NCBI RefSeq assembly: GCF_003730135.1
Contig: NZ_RJVO01000010.1
Span: forward strand, 1-64,000
Length of the DNA stretch: 64,000 nucleotides
Direction of reading: 5' to 3'
Source: Stagnimonas aquatica
GTDB taxonomy: Bacteria; Pseudomonadota; Gammaproteobacteria; Nevskiales; Nevskiaceae
Positions 17,397 through 27,276 of the stretch are shown one piece after another. The notes beneath the pieces were generated by a model. It was not told where the DNA came from. It worked only from the letters and a program-made list of their open reading frames with translations, and searched no databases. Position 1 is the first letter of the stretch; every line of letters begins with the position of its first letter. The position numbers and the translations under genes are program-made.

Positions 17397-17764
17397 TCGG
17401 CTCCGTCGATCGGTTCGCGACCCTGGAAGCTCAGCACCAGATCGGCGTTGTAGAACAGGTGCACGCGCGCCTCGTAGGCGTAGGCGAGGTCGACCTTGCC
17501 GCGCTCGCTGCGCTCGATCTTCACCTGGCGGTAGTCGAGAAAGGTGATGTCCTCGATGTCCCAGTGCCGCTCCAGGCCCTTCTGCACGGTGAAGGGGTCG
17601 ACGTGACCTTCGCTGGCCACGCTCTTGACCGCCTTGGCGACCTTGAGCTGGTTGGCATAGAGCGGAAAGGTCTTGATGCCGATGGTCGCGACCAGCGCGA
17701 TCGAGCCGAACACGAAGACCATCTTGAACAGCCCCATGCCCCGCTGGCGGCTACGCATCTGCAT
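17393..17764 (-). CDS. DUF4845 single-pass membrane protein
   Basis: This 123-residue protein begins at the ATG 17762-17764, seven bases after a GGAG site. RQRGMGLFKMVFVFGSIALVATIGIKTFPLY forms one transmembrane segment with a pilin-like N-terminus (residues 8-36). A small periplasmic domain of about 85 residues follows, containing GHVDPFTVQKGLERHWDI and YRQVKIERSERGKVDLAYAYEARVHL. Its position between lepB and rnc is conserved in gammaproteobacteria, but no function is established. Association with the signal peptidase or a secretion process is only a guess from gene order. Confidence 0.82.
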   Translation of the reverse strand: MQMRSRQRGMGLFKMVFVFGSIALVATIGIKTFPLYANQLKVAKAVKSVASEGHVDPFTVQKGLERHWDIEDITFLDYRQVKIERSERGKVDLAYAYEARVHLFYNADLVLSFQGREPIDGAE

Positions 17765-17808
17765 GTCGGAACTCCGTTTCGGTGGACTAGGCTGAAGATG
17801 CCGCGATC

Positions 17809-18603
17809 TTAGCGGATGCTGCCGCCGATGCGGGACAGCGCCGGTCGGCTGGCCTCGGCGTCCCAGCTCATCCAGATCAGGAAGGCACGGCCTTTCAGAT
17901 ACGCCTCCGGCACGGTGCCCCAGTAGCGGGAATCGCTGGAGCCGTCGCGGTTGTCGCCCATCATGAAGTACTGGCCTTCCGGCACGGTGAATTCGAAGTC
18001 CTGCGGCGGCCGGTCGGGGTTCTGCAAAATCTCGTGGACCACGCCCTGGTAGTCCTCGCGGTAGCGCAGCACCGGGCTGCCCTCGAACTCGCCCAGCAGC
18101 TCCTGGCTGAGCAACTGGCCGTTCACCGTCAGTTGCTTGCCGACATAGCGCACCGTGTCGCCGGGCAGGCCGATGACGCGCTTGATGAAGTCCATCTTCG
18201 GGTCCACCGGATAACGGAACACCACCACGTCGCCGCGCTTGGGCTCGCCCAGCGCCAGCAGCTTGCAGTCGCCCACCGGGCAACGCAGGCCGTAGGCGAA
18301 GCGGTTGACCAGGATAAAGTCGCCGACCCGCAAGGTCGGGATCATCGACCCGGAGGGGATGCGGAACGGCTCGACCACGAAGGAGCGCAGCAGGAAGACG
18401 GCGGCGATCACCGGAAAGAACTGGCGGCCGAAGTCGACCAGCCAGTTCGCCTTCGCCGGTTCGGTGCCGGCGGCGGCGGCCACCGACTTGCGCGCCGGCT
18501 CCAGCTTGAAACGGTCGAGCACCCAGAGCACGCCGGTGACGATGGTCAGGACGAACAGGATCGACGCGAAGTCGGTGCCGATGTGGGTGAAAAAGCTGCT
18601 CAT
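17809..18603 (-). CDS. lepB: signal peptidase I
   Basis: The 264-residue inner-membrane protease removes signal peptides from exported proteins. Two N-terminal transmembrane segments are visible (near residues 9-26 and 61-76). The catalytic serine is in PSGSMIPTLRVGDFILVN near residue 85. The catalytic lysine is in VVVFRYPVDPKMDFIKRVIGLPGD near residue 140, and box E is in MGDNRDGSSDSRYWG. All family boxes are intact. It follows lepA by 8 bases. Confidence 0.96.
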   Translation of the reverse strand: MSSFFTHIGTDFASILFVLTIVTGVLWVLDRFKLEPARKSVAAAAGTEPAKANWLVDFGRQFFPVIAAVFLLRSFVVEPFRIPSGSMIPTLRVGDFILVNRFAYGLRCPVGDCKLLALGEPKRGDVVVFRYPVDPKMDFIKRVIGLPGDTVRYVGKQLTVNGQLLSQELLGEFEGSPVLRYREDYQGVVHEILQNPDRPPQDFEFTVPEGQYFMMGDNRDGSSDSRYWGTVPEAYLKGRAFLIWMSWDAEASRPALSRIGGSIR

Positions 18604-18611
18604 CTAGTGCC

Positions 18612-20414
18612 TCACTTCTTCTTGTCCATGCCCAGCACCGCCAGGAAGGCTTCCTGCGGAATTTCCACCGAGCCAACCTGCTTCATGCGCTTCTTGCCCT
18701 CTTTCTGCTTCTCGAGGAGCTTCTTCTTGCGGCTGGCGTCGCCGCCGTAGCACTTGGCGGTCACGTCCTTGCGCAGTGCCTTGACCGTGGTGCGGGCGAT
18801 GATCTTGGCGCCGATGGCAGCCTGGATGGCGACATCGAACATCTGCCGGTGGATGACTTCCTGCATGCGCTCGCAGAGGTCACGACCACGGTTGTAGCTG
18901 TTGTCGCGGTGGACGATGGAGGCCAGGGCATCGACCTTGTCGCCGTTGACCAGCACGTCAAGCTTGACCACGTCGGCGGCCTGGAAGCGGTCAAACTCGT
19001 ACTCGAAGCTGGCGAAGCCGCGACTGACGCTCTTCAGGCGGTCGAAGAAGTCGAGCACCACCTCGGCCAGCGGCATCTCCACCTCCATCTGCACCTGGTT
19101 GCCGACGTAGCGCAGGTTCTTCTGCACGCCGCGCTTCTCCATGCAGAGCTGCATCACCGGGCCGACGTACTCGTTGGGCATCAGGATGCGGGCGACGATG
19201 ATCGGCTCGCGCACCTCCTCCAGGCTGCCGGGTTCGGGCAGTTCGGAGGGGTTGTCGATACGCATCACCTCGCCGTCGGACTTCAGCACCTCGTAGACCA
19301 CGCTGGGCGCGGTGGTGATGAGGTTGAGGTTGTACTCACGCTCCAGGCGCTCCTGCACGATCTCCATGTGCAGCATGCCGAGAAAGCCGATGCGGAAGCC
19401 GAAGCCCAGCGCCGAGGAATTCTCCGGCTCGAACTGCAAGGCGGAGTCGTTCAGGCGCAGCTTCTGCAGCGATTCGCGGAAGTCCTCGAAGTCGTCGGCG
19501 TCGACCGGGAACATGCCAGCGAAGACGCGCGGCTGCACCTCGCGGAAGCCGGGCAGCGCCTCGGCACAGGGGTCGGCACTGAGCGTGATGGTGTCGCCGA
19601 CCGGCGCGCCGAAGATGTCCTTGATGTTGGCGACGATCATCCCGACTTCGCCGCATTCGAGCTGATCCTTGAACACGCGCTTGGGCGTGTTCACCGCGAT
19701 CATGGTGATTTCGTAGTCGCGGCCGGTGGACATCACCCGGATCTTCTGGCCCTTCTTCACCGAACCGTGCATGACCCGAACCAGCGAGACCACACCCAGG
19801 TAGTTGTCGAACCAGCTATCGGCGATCAGCGCCTGCAGCTTGCCCTCGGGGTTGCCCTTGGGCGGCGGCAGCCGCTTGGTCACCTCTTCGAGCACATCGA
19901 GCACGTTGAGCCCAGTCTTGGCAGAGATGCGGATGGCATCCTCGGCGGGCACACCGATGATCTCCTCGATCTCCTTCACCACCCGTTCCGGCTCGGCGTT
20001 CTGGAGGTCGATCTTGTTGAGCACCGTCATCACTTCGAGATTCAGCTCGATGGCGGTGTAGCAGTTGGCGACGCTCTGCGCCTCGACGCCCTGGGAGGCA
20101 TCGACCACCAGCAGCGCACCCTCGCAGGCAGCCAGCGAGCGGCTCACCTCGTAGCTGAAGTCAACGTGCCCGGGGGTGTCGATCAGGTTGAACTGGTAGC
20201 GCTCGCCATTGCGCGCCTTGTAGTGCAACTGCACCGCCTGCGCCTTGATGGTGATGCCGCGCTCGCGCTCGATGGGGTTGTTGTCGAGCACCTGGGCCTG
20301 CATCTCGCGTTCTTCCAGGCCGCCGGTGAGCTGGATGAAGCGGTCGGCCAGGGTCGATTTGCCGTGGTCGATGTGGGCGATGATGCAGAAATTGCGGATG
20401 TGGGACTGCTGCAT
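18612..20414 (-). CDS. lepA: elongation factor 4 (LepA), back-translocating GTPase
   Basis: The 600-residue ribosomal GTPase has the size of E. coli LepA (599). The P-loop is in [15 protein letters not shown] near residue 13, G3 in [16 protein letters not shown] near residue 80, and G4 in [13 protein letters not shown] near residue 134. The LepA-specific C-terminal domain contains [18 protein letters not shown] and the basic end [20 protein letters not shown]. The gene lies 8 bases upstream of lepB. Confidence 0.97.
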   Translation of the reverse strand: MQQSHIRNFCIIAHIDHGKSTLADRFIQLTGGLEEREMQAQVLDNNPIERERGITIKAQAVQLHYKARNGERYQFNLIDTPGHVDFSYEVSRSLAACEGALLVVDASQGVEAQSVANCYTAIELNLEVMTVLNKIDLQNAEPERVVKEIEEIIGVPAEDAIRISAKTGLNVLDVLEEVTKRLPPPKGNPEGKLQALIADSWFDNYLGVVSLVRVMHGSVKKGQKIRVMSTGRDYEITMIAVNTPKRVFKDQLECGEVGMIVANIKDIFGAPVGDTITLSADPCAEALPGFREVQPRVFAGMFPVDADDFEDFRESLQKLRLNDSALQFEPENSSALGFGFRIGFLGMLHMEIVQERLEREYNLNLITTAPSVVYEVLKSDGEVMRIDNPSELPEPGSLEEVREPIIVARILMPNEYVGPVMQLCMEKRGVQKNLRYVGNQVQMEVEMPLAEVVLDFFDRLKSVSRGFASFEYEFDRFQAADVVKLDVLVNGDKVDALASIVHRDNSYNRGRDLCERMQEVIHRQMFDVAIQAAIGAKIIARTTVKALRKDVTAKCYGGDASRKKKLLEKQKEGKKRMKQVGSVEIPQEAFLAVLGMDKKK

Positions 20415-20475
20415 GGAGTGTGCCGGTCGGCAAGAAAGCCGGAGCGGTCAAAAAATGGTCGCGGAGTATAGCGGT

Positions 20476-20724
20476 TCAGACCGCCCGGGGCCGGTCCAGC
20501 ACCGCCTGCACCGCCGCGAAATCCGGCTGCACCGCGCAGACGAAGCTGCCGTCCGGTGCCAGCAGCACCGGAATGCGCAGATCGTAGGCCGCCAGCCAGG
20601 CGGGATCGGAATCGACATGGGCGCTCTCCACCTCCAGCCGCCCCTCGAACTCGGCCATCAGCTCCGCCTCGAAATCCTCGCAGAGATGGCAGCCAGGCCG
20701 GGTCAGCAGAGTGAAGCGGCGCAC
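20476..20724 (-). CDS. glutaredoxin-family thioredoxin-fold protein
   Basis: An 82-residue thioredoxin-fold protein with an active-site-like CHLC motif at residues 13-16 (RPGCHLCEDFEAEL) and a cis-proline segment RIPVLLAPDG near residue 52. It belongs to the short glutaredoxin-like group (DUF836/YruB type) often found behind mucD in pseudomonads. It begins with a GTG at 20722-20724 directly after the mucD stop, with GAAG as ribosome site. It probably acts in cytoplasmic thiol exchange; a specific partner is unknown. Confidence 0.78.
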   Translation of the reverse strand: MRRFTLLTRPGCHLCEDFEAELMAEFEGRLEVESAHVDSDPAWLAAYDLRIPVLLAPDGSFVCAVQPDFAAVQAVLDRPRAV

Positions 20725-22200
20725 CTACTTCTTCCCCTCGGCCGGTGCTTCCGGCACCGCCAGGGCCAGGAACAGCGGCGCGCCATCGCGCTGGATCAGC
20801 AGCGGCACGCTGGAGCCGGGCGCCAGGCGGGCCACGACTTCCTTCAGCCGCTCGGCACTGTCGATGGCCTGGCCGGAGAGGGTCAGCAGCACATCGCCCT
20901 CGCGCACGCCGGCTTCCAGCGCCGGGCCGGGTTCGACCGCCAGCACCCGTACGCCACCTTCGGCGACACGGGCTTGCGCACGGTCGGCGGCGCTCAGCCG
21001 TTCCACGCCCAGGCCCAGCGGCAGGCGCGAGCGCACCGGCGCCTCGCCACCGGTCGCCACCTCTTCCGGCAGTTCGCCGATCTCGACCTTGACCGTGATC
21101 TGCTTGCCCTCGCGCAGCACCTTCAGCGGCACGTCGGCGCCCGGGTCGACCACGCCCACCAACGGCGGCAGCTCGCTGGAAACGCCCAGGTTCTGGCCGT
21201 CGAAAGCCAGGATCACGTCGCCGGGCTGGATGCCGGCCTTTTCCGCCGGCGAGCCGGGAATCACCTTGGCGACCAGGGCGCCCTCGGCACGCGCCATGCC
21301 GAAGCTCTGCGCCAGGGCACGGGTGACTTCCTGCACGACCACGCCCAGCCAGCCACGGGTGACGTGGCCCTTGTCCTTGAGCTGCTCGGCGACGCGCAAG
21401 GCGACCTCGATGGGGATCGCGAAGGCGATGCCGGAGTTGCCGCCGGTCTGGGAGTAGATCTGCGAGTTGACGCCAACCACCTCGCCCTTGAGGTTGAACA
21501 GCGGACCACCGGAATTGCCCGGGTTGATCGCCGCGTCGGTCTGGATGAACGGCACGTACTGCTCGGTGAAAAGGCTGCGGCCCTTGGCGGAAACGATGCC
21601 GGCGGTCACCGAGTAGTCGAAGCCGAACGGCGAACCGATGGCCATCACCCACTGCCCGACCCGGAGCTTGCCGGCCTCGGCGACCTTCACCGCCGGCAGC
21701 TTGTCAGCGTCGATCTTGAGCAGGGCGATGTCGCTGGGCTCGTCCATGCCGACCACGGTGGCGGTCAGCTCACGGCGGTCGGACAGGCGCACCAGCACCT
21801 CCTTGGCGTCCTTGACCACGTGGGTGTTGGTGATGATGTAGCCGTCCTTCCAGAGCACGAAGCCGGAGCCCAGGGACTGCTGATCTTCCGGCGACTCCTC
21901 GGGTTCCTCGGCCGGCGGCAGGCCGTTGGGCGCGTGCTGCTCGAGGAAGCGCTTCATCCATTCCGGCAGATTGTCCGGCACCGGCGCACCGCCCTCGGCC
22001 GCACCCGGCTCGGCTTCGGTGGCGGCAGCGGTCTCGGCCGGGATGGTGCTGATGTTCACCACCGAGGGGCTGACCTCTTCCACCAGATCGGCGAAATCCG
22101 GCAGGCGCACCTCGGCGGGAGTCCTGGAACAGGCCACCGAGAGCAGCGCGGCAACACACAGCGAGGCGGCGCGCGGCCAGACGGCAGACGGCATGGGCAA
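20725..22200 (-). CDS. mucD: periplasmic serine protease MucD (DegP/HtrA family)
   Basis: The 491-residue trypsin-like protease degrades misfolded envelope proteins and restrains sigma-E activity. After a signal peptide (ending near AALLSVAC, a marginal lipobox) the catalytic triad is present: His in TNTHVVKDA, Asp in EPSDIALLKI, and Ser in GNSGGPLFN. Two PDZ domains follow, near residues 270-360 and 390-485. A proline/glutamate-rich loop (PPAEEPEESPEDQQ) precedes the protease core. It lies in the rpoE-rseA-rseB-mucD cluster, 50 bases after rseB. An rseC/mucC gene is not present between them. Confidence 0.93.
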   Translation of the reverse strand: MPMPSAVWPRAASLCVAALLSVACSRTPAEVRLPDFADLVEEVSPSVVNISTIPAETAAATEAEPGAAEGGAPVPDNLPEWMKRFLEQHAPNGLPPAEEPEESPEDQQSLGSGFVLWKDGYIITNTHVVKDAKEVLVRLSDRRELTATVVGMDEPSDIALLKIDADKLPAVKVAEAGKLRVGQWVMAIGSPFGFDYSVTAGIVSAKGRSLFTEQYVPFIQTDAAINPGNSGGPLFNLKGEVVGVNSQIYSQTGGNSGIAFAIPIEVALRVAEQLKDKGHVTRGWLGVVVQEVTRALAQSFGMARAEGALVAKVIPGSPAEKAGIQPGDVILAFDGQNLGVSSELPPLVGVVDPGADVPLKVLREGKQITVKVEIGELPEEVATGGEAPVRSRLPLGLGVERLSAADRAQARVAEGGVRVLAVEPGPALEAGVREGDVLLTLSGQAIDSAERLKEVVARLAPGSSVPLLIQRDGAPLFLALAVPEAPAEGKK

Positions 22201-22250
22201 GGCTCCGGAACGGGGACGACGAGGCGATTATTCTAGGCCGCAGGGCGGCT

Positions 22251-23234
22251 TCAGGGCTTGGCAGCCTCTGGGGCATCCTTGAGCAGCAGGTGTTCGCCGA
22301 TGTAGCGCACCGCCGCCGGCGGCGTCTCGCCAACCACGGTGACGTGAAAGCCGCCGTACACGCGGCCATAGGCATTCACCGCGCCCATGCTGCTAAGACC
22401 GACGAACGCCCGTTCCGGAGGCACGTCGCGGGCGGCGAACAGCGACACCGCCGACAGGCCGTCGGAAATCAGCACGTGCTCGACGGCGCCACGGCCGTCC
22501 TTGCCAGGACGGCGGTCGCGCAGCGTGACCTTGAAGCCGGCGGGCAACTGCTCCAGGCGCAGCGGAAAGTCGCTGAGATCGGCGTTGTCCGAGGGCGTCG
22601 GTTCCTGACGCACCACGGTGCGGAACTGACGGGCGTCCAAGTCGGGCTCGAAGGCCTGCACCGGCAAGCTCTCGGGGAACTCCACCTCGGTGAACATCAC
22701 CTCTTCGAGAATGCGCCGGTCACGGCTGACCAGGCGCACCTTCAGCGGCACGCCGGAACTCTCGTCGGCCCAGATCTCGAAGCCATAGCGGTAATCGTCC
22801 TTCGGCGCCAGCTCCACGCCCTTGCAGTTGCGGCCGGCGATGCGGGCGTTGCCCAGCTCGCGCAACTCGTACCAGGCGGCCAGCGCCGCCAGGGTTTCCG
22901 GCGAGACCTGGGTCAGCAGGCCCTTGAGCGCCGGCCGCTTGAGGTCGAGCTTGCGCTCCTTGGGCAAGAGGCAGGTGATCTTGTTGTCCTGGCGGATGAT
23001 CTCGCGCGGCTCGCCGGTGAGGGCGGTCAGGCGTTCACGCTCCACCCCGCCCTCGTAGCCGTGCACCAGACGCAGCGACTCGATGGCGCTGCCGGCGCGG
23101 TAGACCACCACGCCCCGGTAATTGGCGGTCCGCGAGGCGTCGGCGGCCTTGAGCAGAATTTGTTCCGGATCGGCCTGGGCGGCGCCTGCGGCGACCAGGC
23201 CCAGCACGCAGGCAGCGAGACAGCGGCGCAGCAT
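22251..23234 (-). CDS. rseB: sigma-E regulatory protein RseB/MucB
   Basis: The 327-residue periplasmic protein binds RseA and protects it from proteolysis until lipids or mislocalised lipopolysaccharide are sensed. A signal peptide spans residues 1-21 (CLAACVLGLVAAGAAQA). The N-terminal LolA-like half begins with DPEQILLKAADASRTANYRGVVVYR, and the C-terminal half contains PAGFKVTLRDRR and HVTVVGETPPAAVRYIGEHL. It starts 2 bases after rseA. Confidence 0.92.
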   Translation of the reverse strand: MLRRCLAACVLGLVAAGAAQADPEQILLKAADASRTANYRGVVVYRAGSAIESLRLVHGYEGGVERERLTALTGEPREIIRQDNKITCLLPKERKLDLKRPALKGLLTQVSPETLAALAAWYELRELGNARIAGRNCKGVELAPKDDYRYGFEIWADESSGVPLKVRLVSRDRRILEEVMFTEVEFPESLPVQAFEPDLDARQFRTVVRQEPTPSDNADLSDFPLRLEQLPAGFKVTLRDRRPGKDGRGAVEHVLISDGLSAVSLFAARDVPPERAFVGLSSMGAVNAYGRVYGGFHVTVVGETPPAAVRYIGEHLLLKDAPEAAKP

Positions 23235-23236
23235 GC

Positions 23237-23860
23237 TTATTCGCCGTCCGCGGAATACCCGGTCGTGTTCACGACGAAGCGGGCATTGGAGATGGCACCA
23301 CCCATGCTGCGTTCGGCGAGGGTATTGCTGTGTTCCATCAGATAGCTGTTGAGCACCTCGGCGGAGGCGGCATCCAGCGCACGGCCACCATCACCGTTGG
23401 GCTCGGGCGCGCTCCAACGCACGGCGGCGACTTCGGCGGCCGGCACCGCCGGCGCCACGGTGGCGACAACCTGCGTGGCGGCATCACGGCTCAGCGGCTG
23501 ACCGAAGAACAGCACTGCGGCGGCGACACCGGCGGCGGCCGACAGCGGCACCAGGCTGCGCCAGGTCGGGCGCGCGGCGGGCCGATTGCCGGTCGGCGGC
23601 TGGCGGCGGCTGTCCAGCCGCACCACTGTGGGGTGGTCGATGGCGTCCTGCTGCTCCTGCTGAAGGGCTGCCATCACGCCGGCGCAGAAATCGCCGCCAG
23701 TGGTGCGGACGGCCACGCCCTCACGGGCATCACGCGCCTCCCAAAGCCGGCTCCATTCGTTCTTCAGGGCGGGATCGCGGTCCATCGCCTCCAGCAGGCC
23801 GTCCCATTCGGCGGCGGTGGCGGCGTTGTCGACGGCAGCGGAGAGCACTTCTCTGGACAT
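23237..23860 (-). CDS. rseA: anti-sigma-E factor RseA/MucA
   Basis: This 207-residue single-pass inner-membrane protein sequesters sigma-E. The start is the ATG at 23858-23860, which has an AGGAAG ribosome site; an upstream ATG at 23893 does not fit the family. The N-terminal sigma-binding domain starts MSREVLSAAVDNAATAAEWDG. The transmembrane segment is SLVPLSAAAGVAAAVLFF (about residues 98-115), and the periplasmic tail ends in FVVNTTGYSADGE. The tail is the site for regulated proteolysis in relatives. Confidence 0.88.
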   Translation of the reverse strand: MSREVLSAAVDNAATAAEWDGLLEAMDRDPALKNEWSRLWEARDAREGVAVRTTGGDFCAGVMAALQQEQQDAIDHPTVVRLDSRRQPPTGNRPAARPTWRSLVPLSAAAGVAAAVLFFGQPLSRDAATQVVATVAPAVPAAEVAAVRWSAPEPNGDGGRALDAASAEVLNSYLMEHSNTLAERSMGGAISNARFVVNTTGYSADGE

Positions 23861-23968
23861 TCGGGACTTCCTGCTAAGACAGGTGACGGCCAAGCGGCCG
23901 CACGCAGACCAATGAACCGTTCAGCGACGATAAAGTTCCATGCATGGACGATGGAAGGTTGTTCATGA

Positions 23969-24541
23969 CTAGTCGAGTAGCGGTGCCAGCACCGCGTCGA
24001 TGGCCTCGCGAGCGCGGAAAATGCGCGAACGGACGGTGCCGATCGGGCAATCCATGGCCTCGGCGATCTCCTCGTAGGACAGGCCTTCCAACTCGCGCAG
24101 GGTGATGGCCGTGCGCAGATCGGGGGGCAGCTTGGCGATGGTTTCCGCCACCTTTTCCTTGATCTCCTCGGACAGAGCCGTCGCTTCCGGCGTGTCGCCA
24201 TCGCTTAGTTGCTCGGTATGCCCGTAGAGTTCCGCGTCGGCGATGTCGATGTCGCGGTCGGCCGGCCGCCGCGAGCGCGACACCAGGTGGTTTTTCGCGG
24301 TGTTGATGCCGATGCGGTACAGCCAGGTGTAGAAGGCGCTGTTGCCCTGGAAGCCCTTCAGCGCGCGCCAGGCGCGGATGAAGGTTTCCTGGGCGACATC
24401 GGGCGCATCACCATCGCCGACCAGGCGGCTGACCAGTTGCACGATCTTGTGCTGGTACTTGCGCACCAGGAGCTCGAAGGCGCGCATGTCACCCGCCTGG
24501 GCCCTGGCTACCAGTTGCTCGTCTACGCCTTCCTCGCTCAT
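23969..24541 (-). CDS. rpoE: RNA polymerase sigma factor RpoE/AlgU
   Basis: The 190-residue ECF sigma factor directs the envelope stress response. Region 2 contains DVAQETFIRAWRALKGFQGNSAFYTWLYRI and region 4 contains ELEGLSYEEIAEAMDCPIGTVRSRIFRARE. The start is the ATG at 24539-24541 (MSEEGVDEQLV); an upstream ATG at 24565 adds only a PPPG tract. It is divergent from nadB as in pseudomonads. Upstream on the minus strand, AAACTT (24646-24651) followed 16 bases later by TTGAG is a loose match to a sigma-E promoter, so autoregulation is plausible but not shown. Confidence 0.95.
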   Translation of the reverse strand: MSEEGVDEQLVARAQAGDMRAFELLVRKYQHKIVQLVSRLVGDGDAPDVAQETFIRAWRALKGFQGNSAFYTWLYRIGINTAKNHLVSRSRRPADRDIDIADAELYGHTEQLSDGDTPEATALSEEIKEKVAETIAKLPPDLRTAITLRELEGLSYEEIAEAMDCPIGTVRSRIFRAREAIDAVLAPLLD

Positions 24542-24655
24542 GCCTGGACCCGGCGGCGGTCTCAAAGTCGACCGGCTCTGCCGCGCTAAACTCCCTTAAA
24601 TTCGCCGACGCGCAAGCCGCGCGTCCTCAATGCCTGAAGTCTAGCAAGTTTGAAC

Positions 24656-26260
24656 ATGCCCTCCGCACCGACCAGCTCCGCAACCCCCTACGACGTGCTG
24701 GTGCTCGGCAGCGGCGCCGCCGGCCTTTCCCTGGCGCTGCGGCTGGCGCAGAAGGGCCGCTCGGTGATGCTGGTATCCAAGAGCAAGCTGGAATCCGGCT
24801 CCACGCTCTGGGCCCAGGGCGGCATCTCGGCGGTGCTGGACGAGAACGACTCGCTGGAAAACCATGTCCGCGACACCCTGGTCGCCGGCGGCGGCTTGTG
24901 TGACGAGGAAGCGGTGCGATTCACCGTCGAACGCGGACCGGGCTGCATCCGCTGGCTGCTGGCGCAGGGCGTGCAGTTCACCCGCGACGAGGAGGGCAAG
25001 CAGCGCCCCCTGCACCTCACCCGCGAGGGCGGCCACAGCCATCGCCGCGTGGTGCACGCCGCCGACGCCACCGGCCGCGCGGTGGAAACCACCCTCGCCT
25101 CGCTGGCGGCACACCACCCCAACATCACCGTGCGCGAGCGCGCGGTGGTGGTGGAGCTGATCGTCGACCGCGCCGCCAAGCGCGCCCACGGCGCCTATCT
25201 GTTCGACCGCGACAGCGGCGAGGTCGAGGCCGTCGGCGCCAAGACCGTGGCCTTGTGCACCGGCGGCGCCAACCAGGTCTACCTGTATTCCAGCAATCCC
25301 TTCGGCGCCTCCGGTGACGGCATCGCCATGGCCTGGCGCGCCGGCTGCCGGGTGGCGAACATGGAATTCATGCAGTTCCATCCGACCTGCCTCTACCACA
25401 AGGACTCGCGCAGCTTCCTGCTCACCGAGGCCCTGCGCGGCGAAGGCGGCTACCTGCGCATCCCCACCACCGGCGAACGCTTCATGCCGCGCTTCGACTC
25501 GCGCGCCGAGCTGGCGCCGCGCGATGTCGTCGCCCGCGCCATCGACCACGAGATGAAGCGCCTGGGCCTGCGCCATGTGAACCTCGATGTCACCCACCTG
25601 CCGGCCGCGTTCATCAAGGAACACTTCCCGACCATCTACGCACACTGCCTGGAGCTGGGGCTGAACATCACCAGGGAGCCGATCCCGGTGGTGCCCTCGG
25701 CGCATTTCACCTGCGGCGGCGTGATCACCGACCTGAAGGCGCGCACCGAGGTCGATGGCCTCTACGCCATCGGCGAGGTCGCCTGCACCGGCCTGCATGG
25801 CGCCAACCGCCTCGCCTCCAACTCCCTGCTGGAATGCCTGGCCTTCGCCGAGTCGGCGGCCGAGGACATCGAGCAGAGCCTGTCCAAGCGCCCAGCACCA
25901 CCGGCGCTCCGGCAGTGGGACGCCAGCCGGGTCACCGACTCCGACGAGGACGTGGTGGTCAGCCACAACTGGCTGGAGCTGCGCACCTTCATGTGGGACT
26001 ACGTCGGCATCGTCCGCACCAGCAAGCGGCTGGAGCGGGCGATGAACCGCATCGAGGTGCTCAAGCGCGAAATCCAGGACTACTACGGTAACTACAAGAT
26101 CACCGCGCACCTGGTGGAGCTGCGCAACCTGGTGGTCTGTGCCGAACTGATCGTGCGCTCGGCGATGCTGCGCAAGGAATCGCGCGGCCTGCACTACACG
26201 CTGGACTATCCGCAGACGCTGCCCAAGGCGGAGCCGACGGTGCTCACGCCCAGCCACTGA
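24656..26260 (+). CDS. nadB: L-aspartate oxidase
   Basis: The 534-residue flavoenzyme oxidises aspartate to iminoaspartate, the first step of NAD synthesis. The FAD-binding motif [20 protein letters not shown] lies near residue 15. The substrate region includes [16 protein letters not shown] near residue 50 and [13 protein letters not shown] near residue 240. The [18 protein letters not shown] block is near residue 385, and a helical C-terminal domain follows. The ATG at 24656 is used; a TTG two codons upstream is also in frame. It is divergent from rpoE and convergent with the LysR gene. Confidence 0.95.
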   Translation: MPSAPTSSATPYDVLVLGSGAAGLSLALRLAQKGRSVMLVSKSKLESGSTLWAQGGISAVLDENDSLENHVRDTLVAGGGLCDEEAVRFTVERGPGCIRWLLAQGVQFTRDEEGKQRPLHLTREGGHSHRRVVHAADATGRAVETTLASLAAHHPNITVRERAVVVELIVDRAAKRAHGAYLFDRDSGEVEAVGAKTVALCTGGANQVYLYSSNPFGASGDGIAMAWRAGCRVANMEFMQFHPTCLYHKDSRSFLLTEALRGEGGYLRIPTTGERFMPRFDSRAELAPRDVVARAIDHEMKRLGLRHVNLDVTHLPAAFIKEHFPTIYAHCLELGLNITREPIPVVPSAHFTCGGVITDLKARTEVDGLYAIGEVACTGLHGANRLASNSLLECLAFAESAAEDIEQSLSKRPAPPALRQWDASRVTDSDEDVVVSHNWLELRTFMWDYVGIVRTSKRLERAMNRIEVLKREIQDYYGNYKITAHLVELRNLVVCAELIVRSAMLRKESRGLHYTLDYPQTLPKAEPTVLTPSH

Positions 26261-26274
26261 GCCGGCTGCGGCTC
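26259..26274. terminator. hairpin between convergent nadB and LysR genes
   Basis: GAGCCG (26259-26264) and CGGCTC (26269-26274) form a 6-bp stem over the 12-base junction of the two convergent genes. There is no T-run, so terminator function is tentative. Confidence 0.3.
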
Positions 26275-27169
26275 ATTCGCTGACCGCAGCACGCTCGGCG
26301 AGAAAATCGACGAAGGCGCGCACCCGCGCCGCCAGCCGCTGGTGGCCGACATAGAGCGCGTGGATGTCCTCGCTGTCGCCGGGGGTGAATTCGCTCAGCA
26401 CCGGCAGCAGCCGGCCGGCGCGCAGATCCTCGCCGACCAGAAAGTGCGCCAGCCGCGCGATGCCGGCGCCGCCCACTGCCATCAGCCGCAGCGCCTCGCC
26501 GGAATTGCCCTGGAAACGCCCCGGCACGCTGCGCTGTAGCCACTGGCCTTCGACGCGAAAGCTCCAGCCCTCGATGGCGCGGCGGAAGTTAAAGTTGAGG
26601 CAGTTGTGCCGCTCCAGCTCGTCTGGCCGTAGCGGCGTTCCGTGCCTCGCAAGGTAGGACGGCGCGGCGGCGATGACCCAGCGACTGCTGCCGAGCTTGC
26701 GGGCGCGCAGATTGGAATCGCGCAAGGGCCCGTGGCGGATCGCCACGTCGGTGCGCTCGCTGACCAGATCGACCAGGGCATCGCTCAGCGACAGATCCAC
26801 GCTCACCTGCGGATAGCGGTCCATGAACTCCGGCAGGATCGGCAGCACCCGGTGCAGGCCGAACGGCAGCGAGGCACTGACCCGCAGCCGGCCGCGCGGC
26901 TCGGCCTTGTCGGCGACGAAGCTGCGCTCCAGCTCGTCGAGGTCGGCGAGGATGGCTTGCGCGCGCAGACGATAGGCCTCGCCCTCCGGCGTCAGTGCCA
27001 GCGAGCGGGTGGTCCGCTGCAACAGCCGCGTGCCCAGTCGCGCTTCCAGCCGGGCGACGCTGCGGCTGACCGCCGAAGGCGTCTGCCGCAGCGCCTTGGC
27101 GGCGGCGGCGAAGCTGCCGGTTTCCACCGACCGCAGGAACGCCTCGATTTCACCGGTGCGGTTGTCCAT
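26273..27169 (-). CDS. LysR-family transcriptional regulator
   Basis: A 298-residue regulator beginning at the ATG 27167-27169 (MDNRTGEIEAFLRSVETGSF). The winged helix-turn-helix covers residues 1-62 with AAAAKALRQTPSAVSRSVARLEARLGTRLL. The substrate-binding domain occupies residues 90-290 (RLRVSASLPFGLHRVLPILP onward). It most resembles the AaeR/DsdC-like group with TDVAIRHGPLRDSNL. It is divergent from an MFS exporter and an aldo/keto reductase, so it probably controls both. The inducer is unknown. Confidence 0.87.
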   Translation of the reverse strand: MDNRTGEIEAFLRSVETGSFAAAAKALRQTPSAVSRSVARLEARLGTRLLQRTTRSLALTPEGEAYRLRAQAILADLDELERSFVADKAEPRGRLRVSASLPFGLHRVLPILPEFMDRYPQVSVDLSLSDALVDLVSERTDVAIRHGPLRDSNLRARKLGSSRWVIAAAPSYLARHGTPLRPDELERHNCLNFNFRRAIEGWSFRVEGQWLQRSVPGRFQGNSGEALRLMAVGGAGIARLAHFLVGEDLRAGRLLPVLSEFTPGDSEDIHALYVGHQRLAARVRAFVDFLAERAAVSE

Positions 27170-27178
27170 GCGTTCTAT

Positions 27179-27197
27179 TCGTGCATTGAGAGCACGA
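27179..27197. promoter_or_regulatory. dyad in the LysR-MFS intergenic region, candidate LysR box
   Basis: TCGTGC and GCACGA are separated by 7 bases (27179-27197). The dyad lies 10 bases upstream of the regulator start, in the 107-base gap shared with the divergent MFS gene. Size and position suit a LysR-type operator; binding is inferred. Confidence 0.4.
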
Positions 27198-27276
27198 GAG
27201 TTTTGAATAGCGACATTCTTATCATCAATAGCCGCGACTGGCATGGTGGCGCCCTGAATTTCACGGAGCCCCCGTC

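Noticed and set aside
24566-24655. Strong sigma-E autoregulatory promoter for rpoE
   Set aside because: AAACTT-N16-TTGAG is only a loose match to the GAACTT/TCTGA consensus, so it is mentioned but not called as a site.
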